Assembly: GCF_005144415.1 (NCBI RefSeq)
Contig: NZ_SWJE01000002.1
Coordinates: 323,723-387,722, forward strand
DNA: 64,000 bases
Direction: 5' to 3'
From: Trinickia terrae
GTDB lineage: Bacteria; Pseudomonadota; Gammaproteobacteria; Burkholderiales; Burkholderiaceae
Both the position numbers and the translations under genes were made by a program. Positions 53,174 through 63,288 of the stretch are shown here, piece after piece. Below the pieces are notes generated by a model. It made no database searches. It had not been told where the DNA came from and saw only the letters and a program-made list of their open reading frames with translations. Positions within the stretch are counted from its first letter, which is position 1. Every line of letters starts with the position of its first letter.

Positions 53174-54235
53174 TCACGCGCGCTGCGCATAGTTGGTCTC
53201 GACCCACTTCCGGTACTCGCCGGAAGCCACTTCGTCCACCCACTCCTGGCTCTCGAGATACCAGCGCACGGTCTTCGCGAGACCCGTCTCGAACGTTTCC
53301 GCCGGCTTCCAGCCAAGCTCGCGCTCGAGCTTGCGCGCATCGATCGCGTAGCGGCGATCGTGCCCAGGGCGGTCCGTCACGAAGTGGATCTGGTCGCGAT
53401 ACGAGCCTTGCGCCTTCGGACGCGCTTCGTCCAGCAGATCGCACAGCGTATGGACGACATCGAGATTCTTCTTCTCGTTCCAGCCGCCGATGTTGTACGT
53501 CTCACCCGGCTTGCCGTGCGCCAGCACTTCGCGGATCGCGCTGCAGTGGTCGCCGACGTACAGCCAGTCGCGCACGTTCTGACCGTCGCCATAGACCGGC
53601 AGCGCCTTGCCGGCCAACGCATTGGCGATCATCAGCGGAATCAGCTTCTCGGGGAATTGATACGGGCCGTAGTTGTTCGAGCAGTTCGTCGTCAGCGTCG
53701 GCAGGCCGTACGTGTGGTGGTAGGCGCGCACGAGGTGGTCCGAACCAGCCTTGGTCGCCGAATACGGGCTGTTGGGCGCGTACGGCGTCGTTTCGGAGAA
53801 TTGCGGATCGGTCGCCGACAGAGAGCCGAACACTTCGTCGGTGGAAACGTGCAGGAAACGGAACGCAGCCTTCTCTTCAGCCGCGAGGCCATTCCAGTAG
53901 CTGCGCGCGGCTTCGAGCAGCGTGAACGTGCCGACCACATTGGTCTGAACAAAATCTGCCGGCCCATGAATCGAGCGGTCGACGTGGCTTTCGGCAGCGA
54001 AATGCAGCACCGCACGCGGCTTGTGCTCGGCGAAGAGCGCGTCGAGCGCGGCCCGGTCGCAGATATCGGCACGGGCAAAGACGTGCTTCGCGTTACCTTG
54101 CAGCGACTTGAGCGTACGCAGGTTGCCCGCGTAGGTCAGCTTGTCGACGTTCAGGACCGCCTCATCGGAATCGCGTAGCCAGTCAAGCACAAAGTTGGCG
54201 CCGATAAAACCGGCGCCGCCCGTTACCAGAATCAT
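53174..54235 (-). CDS. rmlB: dTDP-glucose 4,6-dehydratase
   Basis: The 353-residue SDR starts [20 protein letters not shown] and has [11 protein letters not shown] and [20 protein letters not shown], with the Thr-Asp-Glu and Tyr-xxx-Lys catalytic groups of RmlB. It makes dTDP-4-keto-6-deoxyglucose, the branch point to rhamnose and to 3-amino sugars. ATG 54235 gives the family N-terminus. As the first gene it is preceded by a 339-bp divergent region with two TATAAT boxes on its strand. Confidence 0.96.
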   Translation of the reverse strand: MILVTGGAGFIGANFVLDWLRDSDEAVLNVDKLTYAGNLRTLKSLQGNAKHVFARADICDRAALDALFAEHKPRAVLHFAAESHVDRSIHGPADFVQTNVVGTFTLLEAARSYWNGLAAEEKAAFRFLHVSTDEVFGSLSATDPQFSETTPYAPNSPYSATKAGSDHLVRAYHHTYGLPTLTTNCSNNYGPYQFPEKLIPLMIANALAGKALPVYGDGQNVRDWLYVGDHCSAIREVLAHGKPGETYNIGGWNEKKNLDVVHTLCDLLDEARPKAQGSYRDQIHFVTDRPGHDRRYAIDARKLERELGWKPAETFETGLAKTVRWYLESQEWVDEVASGEYRKWVETNYAQRA

Positions 54236-54360
54236 GGGGTTCCCTCTTGAAGTTCGCGATCGGCAGCCTTGCCCCCGCGCCCGATCGCAGAAGCGGCAGG
54301 TATGTTCGAATTTTCGCGTGACCGGCAATTTTAGCCGGTTGGTCATCGCTGGGCGCGCGG

Positions 54361-54382
54361 ATTATAAGAGACTGCAATTATA
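54361..54382 (-). promoter_or_regulatory. Tandem TATAAT boxes upstream of rmlB
   Basis: Two TATAAT hexamers on the minus strand (complements of 54361-54366 and 54377-54382) lie 126 and 142 bp before the rmlB ATG, 16 bp apart. Matching -35 boxes are weak (TAGTTT 16 bp before the first). Likely promoter for rmlBACD. The rest of 54236-54574 shows no gene. Confidence 0.5.
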
Positions 54383-54574
54383 AAGCGCGGCGGGGCAAAA
54401 ACTAGGCCGCTAACAACTCGAAACAGCTTGACAAAGCCAACCAGGTGACTTAGCCGGATAAGCAAATCTTTTCTTCTTTTCGCATAGATCAGGCAAAATC
54501 CCTCCCTTCGATTCGATTCGCGCACCGGTTGCAGCCGCACAACGCCTCTGTTGCACGCCTCACCCCAATCCACC

Positions 54575-55423
54575 ATGTCAAACCCGCCCTCGCCACCGCC
54601 TTACGCCTTCGGCGACCTCCAAGGCTGCCGCACCCCGTTTCAGCGTCTGCTCCAGCAGTTGTCTCCTTCTAGCGACACTCCCCTCTGGTTTGCCGGCGAT
54701 CTGATCAACCGCGGCCCGGAATCTCTCGCCACCTTGCGGGATGTCGTCGGATTCGGCGGGCGTGCGATCGCCGTGCTCGGCAACCATGACCTGCATTTGC
54801 TCGCCGTCTCCGCAGGCATTCGACGCAGCAAAAACAGCGACACGCTCAGCGACATCCTCGCCGCCCCCGACGCCGCGGAACTGCTCGAGTGGGTCCGCCA
54901 CCGCCCGATCGCCCATTTCGAAGACGGCATGCTGATGGTGCACGCAGGAGTCTTGCCGCAATGGGACGTGACGCTCGCGCTCGAATTGGCCGATGAACTG
55001 CAAAGCGCATTGCGCGCGCCGACCTGGAAGGAAACGCTGAAGGACCTCTACGGCAACGAGCCGCGCCGCTGGAGCCCCGATCTGAAGCGCACCGAGCGCT
55101 TGCGCGTCGCGTTCAACGCGTTCACGCGCATCCGCTTCTGCACGGCCGACGGTGCAATGGAGTTCGCCGCGAACGGCGGCCCGGGCTCGGCGCCCGAGGG
55201 CTATTTGCCGTGGTTCGACGCGCCCGGGCGGAAAACCGAAGACGTGACGGTGGTATTCGGTCACTGGGCCGCCCTCGGCTTGATGCTGCGCGACAACGTG
55301 ATCGGCCTCGATTCGGGATGCGTGTGGGGCAATCGCTTGTCGGCGGTTCGTCTGGCAGCCAGTCCCGCCGAGAGGACCATCGCTCAAGTCGACTGCTCCG
55401 AGTGCAAGGCATCCGGTAATTGA
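54575..55423 (+). CDS. apaH: Symmetrical bis(5'-nucleosyl)-tetraphosphatase
   Basis: The 282-residue metallophosphatase has PYAFGDLQGCRTPFQRLLQQ, WFAGDLINRGPESLATLRDV, VLGNHDLHLLAVSAGIRRSK and VVFGHWAALGL, the ordered ApaH motifs. In the first motif Gln replaces the usual His (GDxHG to GDLQG), a variant seen in betaproteobacterial ApaH. It cleaves Ap4A to two ADP in the cytoplasm. ATG 54575 is preferred. It is divergent from rmlB and is the conserved border gene of the O-antigen locus in Burkholderia. Confidence 0.93.
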   Translation: MSNPPSPPPYAFGDLQGCRTPFQRLLQQLSPSSDTPLWFAGDLINRGPESLATLRDVVGFGGRAIAVLGNHDLHLLAVSAGIRRSKNSDTLSDILAAPDAAELLEWVRHRPIAHFEDGMLMVHAGVLPQWDVTLALELADELQSALRAPTWKETLKDLYGNEPRRWSPDLKRTERLRVAFNAFTRIRFCTADGAMEFAANGGPGSAPEGYLPWFDAPGRKTEDVTVVFGHWAALGLMLRDNVIGLDSGCVWGNRLSAVRLAASPAERTIAQVDCSECKASGN

Positions 55424-55703
55424 TGCCCGCTCATTTGAACGTCGGCACGGCGAATTTATCGCTTCGTGCGGCGCGCTGTCGCGGCGCCATTTAACGATGT
55501 CCCGAAGCGAGGCGAATCCTTAAAGCAGAATCGGCTTTCCCCTACATTCGCCGAGCAAATTCAACTCGTCACGATAATCCGCAATAGAGTTCGTTACGAG
55601 TTTCGCTGCATCACTCAAGGGTAAGGGTCCCAATACAATTAGCCCTCGTGCATCACGGCCCCGATGTTTATTTTTTGAGAGGGCCACAAGCAGGAGGACA
55701 GTC

Positions 55704-56330
55704 TTGGGCAATACCGCGCCAACGCCATCCGAGTCGCGGGCCGACCTCGCCTCGTCCCGATGGAATACCCCCGAGCCCCGCTTTCCACGCGACTACAGTG
55801 GCGTCCTTTGGCTCACCGGCATGTCCGGCGCCGGCAAATCGACCCTTGCGCACGGGTTGAAAGAGCGCCTCCAGGCGGAGCGCTGCACGGCGGTCGTTCT
55901 CGACGGCGACGCGCTCCGCACCGGCCTGAATGCGGGCTTGGGATTCAGCTGCGAAGACCGCCTCGAAAATGTCCGCCGCATCGCCGAAGTCGCCGCGCTG
56001 TTCAAGGCGCAGGGCTTTCTCGTCATCTGCTCGCTGATCTCCCCTCTGAACGTTCACCGCAAGCTGGCGCGGGAAATCGTCGGCGAGCGTTTTTTCGAGA
56101 TCCACATCAGCAGCAGTCTCGCGTGCTGCGAGGCGCGCGATCCGAAGGGGCTTTATGCGCGTGCGCGCCGCAGGGAGATTCCCGAGTTCACCGGGGTTTC
56201 GTCGCCGTACGAAGTGCCGGCTTCGCCGAACCTGTCGATCGATACGGCTGGTGAAGCGATCGACACTTCCGTCAGCAGGCTCGAAGCGTTCGCGCGCGGC
56301 AATATCTGTTTTGCACGCGCGCCGCACTGA
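55704..56330 (+). CDS. cysC: Adenylylsulfate kinase
   Basis: The 208-residue kinase has the P-loop LTGMSGAGKSTLAHGLKERL, VVLDGDALRTGLNAGLGFSC and EDRLENVRRIAEVAALFKAQ. RDPKGLYARARRREIPEFTG followed by SSPYEVPASPNLSIDT is a specific APS-kinase block. It phosphorylates APS to PAPS. Start is TTG 55704 with AGGAGG seven bases upstream. No cysD/cysN or reductase genes are adjacent, so it may serve sulfation or back up an assimilation enzyme elsewhere. It has about 30 extra N-terminal residues before the P-loop domain. Confidence 0.9.
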   Translation: MGNTAPTPSESRADLASSRWNTPEPRFPRDYSGVLWLTGMSGAGKSTLAHGLKERLQAERCTAVVLDGDALRTGLNAGLGFSCEDRLENVRRIAEVAALFKAQGFLVICSLISPLNVHRKLAREIVGERFFEIHISSSLACCEARDPKGLYARARRREIPEFTGVSSPYEVPASPNLSIDTAGEAIDTSVSRLEAFARGNICFARAPH

Positions 56331-56352
56331 CGCCGCGCGCCGAGCTCTTGGC

Positions 56353-57192
56353 TCAGTGACGCGAGGTGATCGCCTCGTCGGCTCCGCCGACGTCGATTGA
56401 CCGTTCCGGCGCCACATCGCTTCCCGCTCGCTCGGCTTCGGCAACGGGCCGCCCGACGGCCGATTGCATTTCGCGCAGCGCGTTGCTGACCGACTCTTGC
56501 GCCTGCGCAGCGAGCGCGCGCCTGTCCATCCCCGGCATGATCGGCGCGCCGACATAGAGATGCGCCGTCAGCGGCCCGTCATTGAGCAGCGCGTTCAGGG
56601 AATCGGCCAGCGACATGTCGCCGATATACGCAGGCGCCGTCGACTGCCGCCCTCTCGCGTCCTCGTACATCAGGCAGATCGGCTGTACCGGACATCCCGC
56701 CGACACCGCCGCCTGAAACATGTTCGCGTGAAACGGCAACAGCGCGAGCCCGTCGGAGGTCGTGCCTTCCGGGAACACGCACATCAGCTCGCCCGCGCTC
56801 AACCGGCTTGCAAGCTCATGCATGATGCGCTTCGCCTCGCTGCGCTTCTCGCGCTGGATGAACACGGTCCCGAGCTGGTGCGCTAGCCATCCCACCACGG
56901 GCCAGTTGCGGACCTCGGCCTTCGAGACGAACGGCGTCGGCCGCCAGGCGTTGATCACGTAGATGTCGATCCACGATACATGGTTGCCGACCACCAGCGC
57001 GCCATGGTCGAGCCGCGCGTCGTCGTTGTGCACGACGAGGCGCATGCCGGCCAGGCGCAGCATCTTCAGCGACCAGGTACGGTTCATCTCGAGCTTCTGT
57101 TCGGCCGTCGCACGCGGGAAACGCGTCGCGACAATCCACATGCCATGCAGCAGATGCAGAACGAGCCGCAGCTTGCTAAGCGCAATTTTCAT
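56353..57192 (-). CDS. plsC: 1-acyl-sn-glycerol-3-phosphate acyltransferase
   Basis: The 279-residue membrane-associated enzyme has VGNHVSWIDIYVINAWRPTP (the H-x4-D motif), NWPVVGWLAHQLGTVFIQRE and MCVFPEGTTSDGLALLPFHA (the EGT motif). These are PlsC motifs I-III. It acylates lysophosphatidic acid to phosphatidic acid. The N-terminal hydrophobic helix (LRLVLHLLHGMWIVAT) anchors it. ATG 57192 gives the usual start and lies 22 bp from the dihydroorotase-like gene upstream on the same strand. Confidence 0.92.
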   Translation of the reverse strand: MKIALSKLRLVLHLLHGMWIVATRFPRATAEQKLEMNRTWSLKMLRLAGMRLVVHNDDARLDHGALVVGNHVSWIDIYVINAWRPTPFVSKAEVRNWPVVGWLAHQLGTVFIQREKRSEAKRIMHELASRLSAGELMCVFPEGTTSDGLALLPFHANMFQAAVSAGCPVQPICLMYEDARGRQSTAPAYIGDMSLADSLNALLNDGPLTAHLYVGAPIMPGMDRRALAAQAQESVSNALREMQSAVGRPVAEAERAGSDVAPERSIDVGGADEAITSRH

Positions 57193-57214
57193 CGTGACAT
57201 CCCGTGTGCGCCGC

Positions 57215-58492
57215 TCAGCGCGCTTCGAACGCAACGCGCCCGGCGACGAGTGTCGCACGCACCCGCGCGGGCAGCTCGTAGCCGAGGAACGGCGTATTGT
57301 GGCCCTGGCTCTTCAGCGCGCGCGGCTCGACGCGCCAGTGCGCGCTCAGGTCGAACACGCACAGGTCCGCCGGCGCGCCAGCCTCGATGCGCCCGGCCGG
57401 CAGCTTCAGCACGCCGGCCGGCGCATGGGTGATGCGGTTCAGCGCCTTTGCGAGCGGCACGCCCGCTTCGCTCGCCCATTTCACGGTCAGCGACAGCAGC
57501 AGCTCCAGGCCCGTCGAGCCCGGCGTCGCCTCGGCGAACGGCAGCAGCTTCTCGTCGTCATCGACCGGGGTGTGGTCGGAGCAGATCGCATCGATGGTGC
57601 CGTCGACGAGGCCCGCGCGAATCGCTTCGCGGTCGCGCTGCCCGCGCAGCGGCGGGTCGAGCCGGAACTGTGCGTCGAAGTAGCCGATGTCGACGTCGAT
57701 CAAGTGGACATGATTCACGGCAACATCGCACGTCACCGGCAGGCCTTCGGCCTTGGCATCGCGCACGAGCGCGATGCCCGCCGCCGACGAGAGATGCAAG
57801 AGGTGCACGCGCGCATTGGTCACGCGCACCAGCTCGAAAATCGTGTGGAGTGCGATCGTTTCCGCGGACACCGGCACGCCCGACAACCCGAGCCGCGACG
57901 CCACCGCGCCGCTCGCCGCCACGCCGCCTTTCGCGAGATATGCGTCCTGCGGGCGCAGCCACACGGTGTAGCCGTAGGTGCTCGCGTACTGCAGCGCGCG
58001 CAGCAGCACCTGCGTATCGAAGATCGGCGAATCCGCCTGCGTGAAGCCGACGCAGCCCGACTCCGTCAGCCCGACCATCTCCGTGATGACCTGTCCCTTG
58101 AGCCCGACCGTCAGCGCGCCGAGCGGATAGACGTGCGCCTGGTTCAGGTTGCTCGCGCGGAACTTGAGCATTTCGACGAGGCCCGGCTCGTCGAGCACCG
58201 GGTCGGTGTCCGGCAGGCAGACCAGGCTCGTCACGCCGCCCGCGACCGCCGCGGCCATCTCGGAGACGAGCGTCGCCCTGTGCTCGTAGCCGGGCTCGCG
58301 CAGCCGCGCCGACAAGTCGACGAAACCGGGCGCCACGTAAAGGCCCTTCGCGTCGATCGTCTTCTCTGCGTTGAAACCGGCCGGCGCCGCGCCGATCGCG
58401 GCGATCTTGCCGTCGGCGACGAAAACGTCGGCCAGTTGTTCGGTGCCGGCCGCCGGGTCGACCAGCGTGCCGCCTTGGATATGGATCTTCAT
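57215..58492 (-). CDS. Dihydroorotase-like protein, probably inactive (PyrC')
   Basis: The 425-residue amidohydrolase-fold protein shows IDAKGLYVAPGFVDLSARLR then EPGYEHRATL, the position where active dihydroorotases have Asp-x-His-x-His. Here it is DLSAR, so two metal ligands are missing. Later motifs (VHLLHLSSAAG, ICSDHTPVDDDEK) remain. In Pseudomonas, such a PyrC' is catalytically dead but needed to hold aspartate transcarbamoylase in a dodecamer. It follows pyrB on the same strand by 52 bp, the expected order. The name pyrC is often applied to it. Confidence 0.92.
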   Translation of the reverse strand: MKIHIQGGTLVDPAAGTEQLADVFVADGKIAAIGAAPAGFNAEKTIDAKGLYVAPGFVDLSARLREPGYEHRATLVSEMAAAVAGGVTSLVCLPDTDPVLDEPGLVEMLKFRASNLNQAHVYPLGALTVGLKGQVITEMVGLTESGCVGFTQADSPIFDTQVLLRALQYASTYGYTVWLRPQDAYLAKGGVAASGAVASRLGLSGVPVSAETIALHTIFELVRVTNARVHLLHLSSAAGIALVRDAKAEGLPVTCDVAVNHVHLIDVDIGYFDAQFRLDPPLRGQRDREAIRAGLVDGTIDAICSDHTPVDDDEKLLPFAEATPGSTGLELLLSLTVKWASEAGVPLAKALNRITHAPAGVLKLPAGRIEAGAPADLCVFDLSAHWRVEPRALKSQGHNTPFLGYELPARVRATLVAGRVAFEAR

Positions 58493-58544
58493 GCGCTGCC
58501 TTTTTCTGCGTTGCTGTCGCTGAATGCTGCTTGACGTGGTCCGT

Positions 58545-59576
58545 TCAATCGTTGTTGCCCGCGACGATGCCCATCACCGCCATGCGCACGGCGATACCGA
58601 ACGTCACCTGGTTCAGGATCACCGATTGCGGGCCGTCAGCGACTTGCGAATCGATCTCGACGCCCCGGTTCATCGGTCCCGGGTGCATGACGATCGCATC
58701 GGGCTTCGCCAAGGCGAGACGCTCGGGCGTCAAGCCCCAGCTCTTGAAGTACTCCTGCGCCGAAGGCAGCAGCGCTCCGCTCATCCGTTCGTTCTGCAAG
58801 CGCAGCATGATGATGACGTCAACGTCCTTGAGCCCCTCGTCGAGGTTGTGGAAGACACGCACGCCCATCTGCTCTAGCCCGCCCGGCAGCAGCGTGCGCG
58901 GGCCGATGGCGCGCACTTCCGGCACGCCGAGCGTGGTCAGCGCGTGGATGTCGGAGCGCGCGACGCGCGAGTGCAGAATGTCGCCGACGATCGCCACGCG
59001 CAGGTTCGTGAAGTCGCGCTTGTAGTGGCGGATCGTGTACATGTCGAGCAGGCCCTGCGTCGGATGCGCGTGGCGCCCGTCGCCGGCGTTGATCACGTGC
59101 ACGTGCGGCGCGCAGTGCTCGGCGATCAGGTACGGCGCGCCGCTCGACGCATGGCGCACGACGAACATGTCGGCGTGCATTGCCGAGAGGTTGTTGATCG
59201 TGTCGAGCAGCGACTCGCCCTTGCTCGTCGACGAGGCGTTGATGTTCAGGTTGAGCACATCCGCCGACAGGCGCGTTGCGGCGATCTCGAAGGTCGTGCG
59301 CGTGCGCGTCGAGTTCTCGAAGAAGAGGTTGAACACCGACTTGCCGCGCAACAGCGGCACCTTCTTCACTTCGCGGTCGGTCACGCTGACGAACTGCTCG
59401 GCGGTATCGAGGATGTGCGTGAGGATCGAGCGCGACAGGCCTTCGATCGACAGCAAGTGCTTGAGCTCGCCGTTCTTCGTGAGCTGCGGGTTGCCCTTCA
59501 GGAAGCCGTAGCGAAAACGCTCGCCTTGGGCGGCCTCGCCGGCGTTATCGGCGCGGCCCGGGGTGTCGGTGTTCAT
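58545..59576 (-). CDS. pyrB: Aspartate carbamoyltransferase catalytic subunit
   Basis: The 343-residue enzyme contains [20 protein letters not shown] (the carbamoyl-phosphate loop S-T-R-T-R), [16 protein letters not shown] and [20 protein letters not shown], all PyrB landmarks. It carries out the first committed pyrimidine step. The about 30-residue N-terminal extension relative to E. coli PyrB is common in the class that binds PyrC'. It lies between pyrR (115 bp upstream) and pyrC'. Allosteric regulation would be through this subunit, since no pyrI is present. Confidence 0.96.
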   Translation of the reverse strand: MNTDTPGRADNAGEAAQGERFRYGFLKGNPQLTKNGELKHLLSIEGLSRSILTHILDTAEQFVSVTDREVKKVPLLRGKSVFNLFFENSTRTRTTFEIAATRLSADVLNLNINASSTSKGESLLDTINNLSAMHADMFVVRHASSGAPYLIAEHCAPHVHVINAGDGRHAHPTQGLLDMYTIRHYKRDFTNLRVAIVGDILHSRVARSDIHALTTLGVPEVRAIGPRTLLPGGLEQMGVRVFHNLDEGLKDVDVIIMLRLQNERMSGALLPSAQEYFKSWGLTPERLALAKPDAIVMHPGPMNRGVEIDSQVADGPQSVILNQVTFGIAVRMAVMGIVAGNND

Positions 59577-59691
59577 GGTGTGCCTGATTCAAACGTGTGC
59601 TTGACGTGATTCGCAAGCCGACGCGGGCGGGGATCCAGCGCTGCACAGCGGCGCGTCGTCACGGCTTGCGGGTTGGTGCCTGGCTTCGCGC

Positions 59692-60207
59692 TCAGTGAAC
59701 GCGCGCTTCGGTGTGAAACGTAAAGCGGCCGTCGTCGCCGCGCGCGAGCACAAGCGTCGCGTCGGCGCCCACGTCGACCACACCGCCGGTAAAGCGCGCC
59801 GCGACGGGCATCTCGCGCCCGCCGCGGTCGGCGAGCACCGCGAGCTCGACGGCGGCGGGCCGGCCGTAGTCGTACAGCTCGTTCAATGCCGCGCGCACAG
59901 TGCGGCCGGTGTACAGCACGTCGTCGACGAGCACGATGCGGCGATTGTTCACGTCGAACGGCAGCGACGTCGGGCTCGCCTGGATATGCAGCCCCTTCTT
60001 CGCGTAGTCGTCGCGATGCAGCGCAATGTTGACGACGCCGAATTCGGCCGCGCCGAGGTCACGGGCGAGCCGCTCGACGAGCCACGCGCCGCCGCTGTAG
60101 ATGCCGGCGAGCACTGGGCCGTCCGGTACGCCGAACGACGCGCCGCAAGCCGCGCGAATCTGCTCGAGCAACGCGCGATAAAGCGCCTCCGCATCAATGA
60201 AGCTCAT
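59692..60207 (-). CDS. pyrR: PyrR bifunctional regulator/uracil phosphoribosyltransferase
   Basis: The 171-residue protein has the PRPP-binding loop [20 protein letters not shown] and [20 protein letters not shown] at the start, matching PyrR. In Gram-negatives it acts mainly as a regulator or phosphoribosyltransferase; the RNA-attenuation role is known in Bacillus. It overlaps the ruvX end by 14 bp and precedes pyrB, the usual betaproteobacterial order. The 115-bp gap to pyrB could hold a leader, but no clear terminator/antiterminator pair was recognised. Confidence 0.93.
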   Translation of the reverse strand: MSFIDAEALYRALLEQIRAACGASFGVPDGPVLAGIYSGGAWLVERLARDLGAAEFGVVNIALHRDDYAKKGLHIQASPTSLPFDVNNRRIVLVDDVLYTGRTVRAALNELYDYGRPAAVELAVLADRGGREMPVAARFTGGVVDVGADATLVLARGDDGRFTFHTEARVH

Positions 60208-60634
60208 GATCGTCGGAAAGTCCGTCCAGGTATTGTTGAAGGATGATGCGCGCCGCTTCGGCGTCGAGCATGTCGGCGCGTGCGCCGCCTTGGCGAATGT
60301 CCGCCTCCGCCTCGACCGACGAGTAGCGCTCGTCGACCCAGGTCACGGGCAGATTGAAACGGCCGTTCAACTGGTTGCCGAAGCGTTTCGCGAGCTGCGT
60401 CATTTCGTGCGGGGTGCCGTCCGGATGGCACGGCAGGCCGACCACGAGCGCATCGGGCTTCCATTCGCCGATCAGCTTGCCGACCGCTTCGAAGCGGTAT
60501 TCGCGGTTGCGGTTCTGCAGGACGACGAGTGCGCGCGCATTGCGCGTAAGAGAATTGCCGATGGCGACGCCGATGCGTTTTTCGCCGTAGTCGAACGCAA
60601 GCAGCGTCGCCTCACGCCCGACCGGCTGCTTCAT
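60194..60634 (-). CDS. ruvX: RuvX/YqgF putative pre-16S rRNA nuclease
   Basis: The 146-residue RNase-H-fold protein has [20 protein letters not shown] (first Asp), [20 protein letters not shown], and [14 protein letters not shown] followed by [16 protein letters not shown] (last Asp). This is the YqgF/RuvX family, implicated in 16S rRNA 5'-end processing. ATG 60634 overlaps the yqgE stop as ATGA, so translation is coupled. It overlaps pyrR at its end. Confidence 0.94.
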   Translation of the reverse strand: MKQPVGREATLLAFDYGEKRIGVAIGNSLTRNARALVVLQNRNREYRFEAVGKLIGEWKPDALVVGLPCHPDGTPHEMTQLAKRFGNQLNGRFNLPVTWVDERYSSVEAEADIRQGGARADMLDAEAARIILQQYLDGLSDDHELH

Positions 60635-61209
60635 GCGTGACCCGCTTCGCCCGAGAGCATCGACAGCGACACGCCGAGCAGAGCCAGCGCCGCTTCGAGG
60701 CGGTCTTCGGCAGGCACGTCGAAAACGATCTTCGGATCCGCCTCGACGGTGAGCCAGCCGTTCTTCGAGATTTCCTCTTCGAGCTGCCCCGCGCCCCAGC
60801 CGGCATGGCCGAGCGTCAGCAGGAAGCGCTCGGGGCCTTTGCCACTCGCGACCGCCTCGAGCACGTCCTTCGAGGTGGTCATCTCGAGCCCGCCGGTCAC
60901 CAGCATCGACGAAGTGTACGAGCTGCCCTCGACGGGCTCGTGCAGCACGAAGCCGCGCTCGGTTTGCACCGGGCCGCCGAAGTAGACGGGGACATGCAAG
61001 AGGGGCTCGATCTCGAGCTTGAGATCGATGCGGTTGAAAAGCGATTCCAGGTCGATGTCGGTCGGCCGGTTGATGACGAGGCCGAGCGCGCCACGCTCGC
61101 TGTGATCGCAAAGGTAGACCACAGTCCCTGAAAACGTGGGATCCACCATGTTCGGCATGGCGATCAGGAACTGGTTGGTCAAATTGATGCGATCGGTACT
61201 CTTGGGCAT
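60631..61209 (-). CDS. yqgE: YqgE/AlgH family protein
   Basis: The 192-residue product starts [20 protein letters not shown] and has [20 protein letters not shown] and [20 protein letters not shown], the conserved YqgE/AlgH blocks. The family is widespread next to ruvX, but its biochemical role is not settled; AlgH affects alginate regulation in Pseudomonas. It is the first gene of the yqgE-ruvX-pyrR-pyrB-pyrC' string. Confidence 0.95.
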   Translation of the reverse strand: MPKSTDRINLTNQFLIAMPNMVDPTFSGTVVYLCDHSERGALGLVINRPTDIDLESLFNRIDLKLEIEPLLHVPVYFGGPVQTERGFVLHEPVEGSSYTSSMLVTGGLEMTTSKDVLEAVASGKGPERFLLTLGHAGWGAGQLEEEISKNGWLTVEADPKIVFDVPAEDRLEAALALLGVSLSMLSGEAGHA

Positions 61210-61414
61210 GGTTCGAATTTTATAGCAAAGACGAGGCGGGATGGCCGGCGGGATCGCCTACCGGGCACATTTGCCCGGATTCTGGAGCGGCGGACCATGC
61301 TGCACTCTAACACGGGCTTACGCTTGGCCCACGGCCGCATGGAGCGGTGGAAAGGCATAGGGCAAAAGGCGTCGGGAGCGCAGCGGAAAGGACAGGATAG
61401 GCGGAAGCGGCGTG

Positions 61415-62824
61415 TCACCGCGCGCCGCGGGTAGCGGGCACGGGCACCCCTTCCCTGCCGCGCTCGATTGCCTGTGTCAGCGCGGCGAGGACCTGCTGCG
61501 AATCGGGCGGCGCGACGCCGGCGGCCACCCGCAGCAGCATCGCCCGCAGCGCCTCGGCGGCGCGTCCGACCGACGCACCGTCGGGCGCATCGATCAGCGT
61601 ACGCGAGTGCGCTTCGGGCGCCACGGCGTCGGCATGCGCGCGGCGCCGCCAGGCGAGGCCCAGCGCGTCGGAAAGCAGCGCCACGTGGCCAAGCCCCAGC
61701 GCGCACGCAGCCGCGCCGAGCCGGTAAGCAGCGTCGCTCGCCAGCAGCGCGGCCGCCGTATCGTGCTGCGCCGCGCCGCTGACCAGGCCGGCATGCTGCG
61801 AGAGCGCGTCGATCGACGCGTCGGCAGTCTGCAGGAAATCCTCATACGCATGCGCGTTGACGCTCAGCACGCCCAGTTCGCGCGTGGGCGCGGCGCCCCC
61901 GGTGGCCTGCCGCTCGGCCTCGGCCGCGCCCGCCTCCCACAGCGCCTCGGACGCCTGCGTGCCCGCGACATGCCAATCGACCGTCAACCCGTAGTCGTTG
62001 AGGAGCGCGACCTGGTCGGCATCCTCGGCGGCGGCGCCGTAAAGCGCGTAATCGCGCCACAGCATCGCAAGGGTCGCCCGCACGAACGAGCGCGGCGCCA
62101 TCACGACGCCGCGCGCCTGGTCGGCGAGCAGCAGATTGCAGCGCGCGTAGAAGCGCTTGGCGTCGGCCGCGCCCGAGCTCGCGCGGCTCGCCGCACGCAA
62201 CGCTCGCGAGCAACCCGCAGCAAGACGCCAGACGTCGTAAGGATCGGGACCGGCGAGCTCCACCATGCATGCTTCGATTTCGTCGAGCGCGCTTTCTGCA
62301 GCCGGATGGCCGCGCAGCACGTACAGCAGCGCCGCTTCGTAGCTCGCCCGCAGCAACGCGAGCCGCTGCGCAGGAACCGTGCGCAGCGTTGCTGGCGGAA
62401 TCGGCCGGTGCGCGAGCGCGAGGTCCTCGTAGGCAACTTCGAACGCGTGAGTATGCTGCGCGAACTGCGCGCTGAGGGTTCGATAGTGATCGAAAAGGGT
62501 GGTCGAACAGGAGAGTTCACGCAAATTGCGCCGCTCGACGGCCACGCTGAAATCGTACAGCGCCACGCCGAAGCGCCGCGCGAAATCGCCGCCGGCAAAC
62601 GGCGACGCGAGCAGCAGCGCATCGGCAAAACGCTGCGCGGCATGCCAGCCCGCCTGGCGCAGCGCCGCAGCGGCATGCATCAGCGGCGCGGCGATGTCGG
62701 CGTGCGCGCCGAAGCCGCGCTGCGCGTCGTCAAGCGCCGTTTCGGCCGCACGCACCGCCGCGCCGCGCGGATTCGGCAGCGCTTCGAAACTCGCGGGAAC
62801 GGCTGAACCCGGTGTCATAGGCAT
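61415..62824 (-). CDS. Uncharacterised alanine-rich helical protein
   Basis: The 469-residue protein is Ala/Arg-rich and predicted mostly helical, with no signal peptide or membrane helix. It begins MPMTPGSAVPASFEALPNPR; another ATG lies two codons later. The position after rubredoxin, a gene often placed near twitching-motility chemosensory genes in these bacteria, suggests the FimL/ChpA N-terminal type (inactive histidine-phosphotransfer-like). Segments such as VNAHAYEDFLQTADASIDAL agree only loosely. Codon use is typical of the host. The function is not established. Confidence 0.75.
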   Translation of the reverse strand: MPMTPGSAVPASFEALPNPRGAAVRAAETALDDAQRGFGAHADIAAPLMHAAAALRQAGWHAAQRFADALLLASPFAGGDFARRFGVALYDFSVAVERRNLRELSCSTTLFDHYRTLSAQFAQHTHAFEVAYEDLALAHRPIPPATLRTVPAQRLALLRASYEAALLYVLRGHPAAESALDEIEACMVELAGPDPYDVWRLAAGCSRALRAASRASSGAADAKRFYARCNLLLADQARGVVMAPRSFVRATLAMLWRDYALYGAAAEDADQVALLNDYGLTVDWHVAGTQASEALWEAGAAEAERQATGGAAPTRELGVLSVNAHAYEDFLQTADASIDALSQHAGLVSGAAQHDTAAALLASDAAYRLGAAACALGLGHVALLSDALGLAWRRRAHADAVAPEAHSRTLIDAPDGASVGRAAEALRAMLLRVAAGVAPPDSQQVLAALTQAIERGREGVPVPATRGAR

Positions 62825-62868
62825 GCGATACGACTGCTCTCGATGTGTGCTTGCGCCACGCGGATGAA

Positions 62869-63039
62869 TCAGATCTGGACCATCTCGAAGTCTTCCTTGC
62901 GCGCGCCGCACTCGGGACACGTCCAGTTGATCGGAACGTCTTCCCAGCGCGTGCCCGGGGCAATGCCTTCTTCGGGCAAGCCGGCTTCTTCGTCGTAAAT
63001 CCAGCCGCAAATCAGGCACATCCAGCTTCTATATTCCAT
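62869..63039 (-). CDS. rubA: Rubredoxin
   Basis: The 56-residue protein has the two iron-binding knuckles MCLICGWIYDEEAGLPEEG and NWTCPECGARKEDFEMV (Cys-x2-Cys twice), with the invariant GTRWEDVP between them. It carries electrons at low potential, for example to alkane hydroxylases or oxygen-reducing partners. ATG 63039 gives the standard length of 54-56 residues. It is on the same strand as, and directly upstream of, the uncharacterised helical protein. Confidence 0.96.
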   Translation of the reverse strand: MEYRSWMCLICGWIYDEEAGLPEEGIAPGTRWEDVPINWTCPECGARKEDFEMVQI

Positions 63040-63288
63040 TCTTATGCCGCGTCGAAAAATCCGTTGATCAAAGAACCACGATGGTACCGTTTTGCCGCCC
63101 GCCCCGCCAGCAATCCGCCCTCCACGCACGCTGGACGCACCCCGAACCGCGCCTCCAAAGACCAAGCGCAAATATGGAAAAAACGGCGCAGCGCGCCAAT
63201 ATAGCCGCATAATTGAGCCACCCGCACGCTATGTGCCCGCTTAACACCGCAGGCGCGCGGCGCGCTCTACCCATCTCCCACACCGTTC

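Noticed and set aside
52292-54178. 628-codon plus-strand frame opposite rmlA/rmlB
   Set aside because: An antisense shadow of two textbook enzymes.
61412-62806. 464-codon plus-strand frame opposite the uncharacterised helical protein
   Set aside because: Both strands are open, but the minus frame has normal Ala-rich codon use and an ATG behind the rubredoxin gene; the plus frame is Arg/Gln/His-rich shadow.
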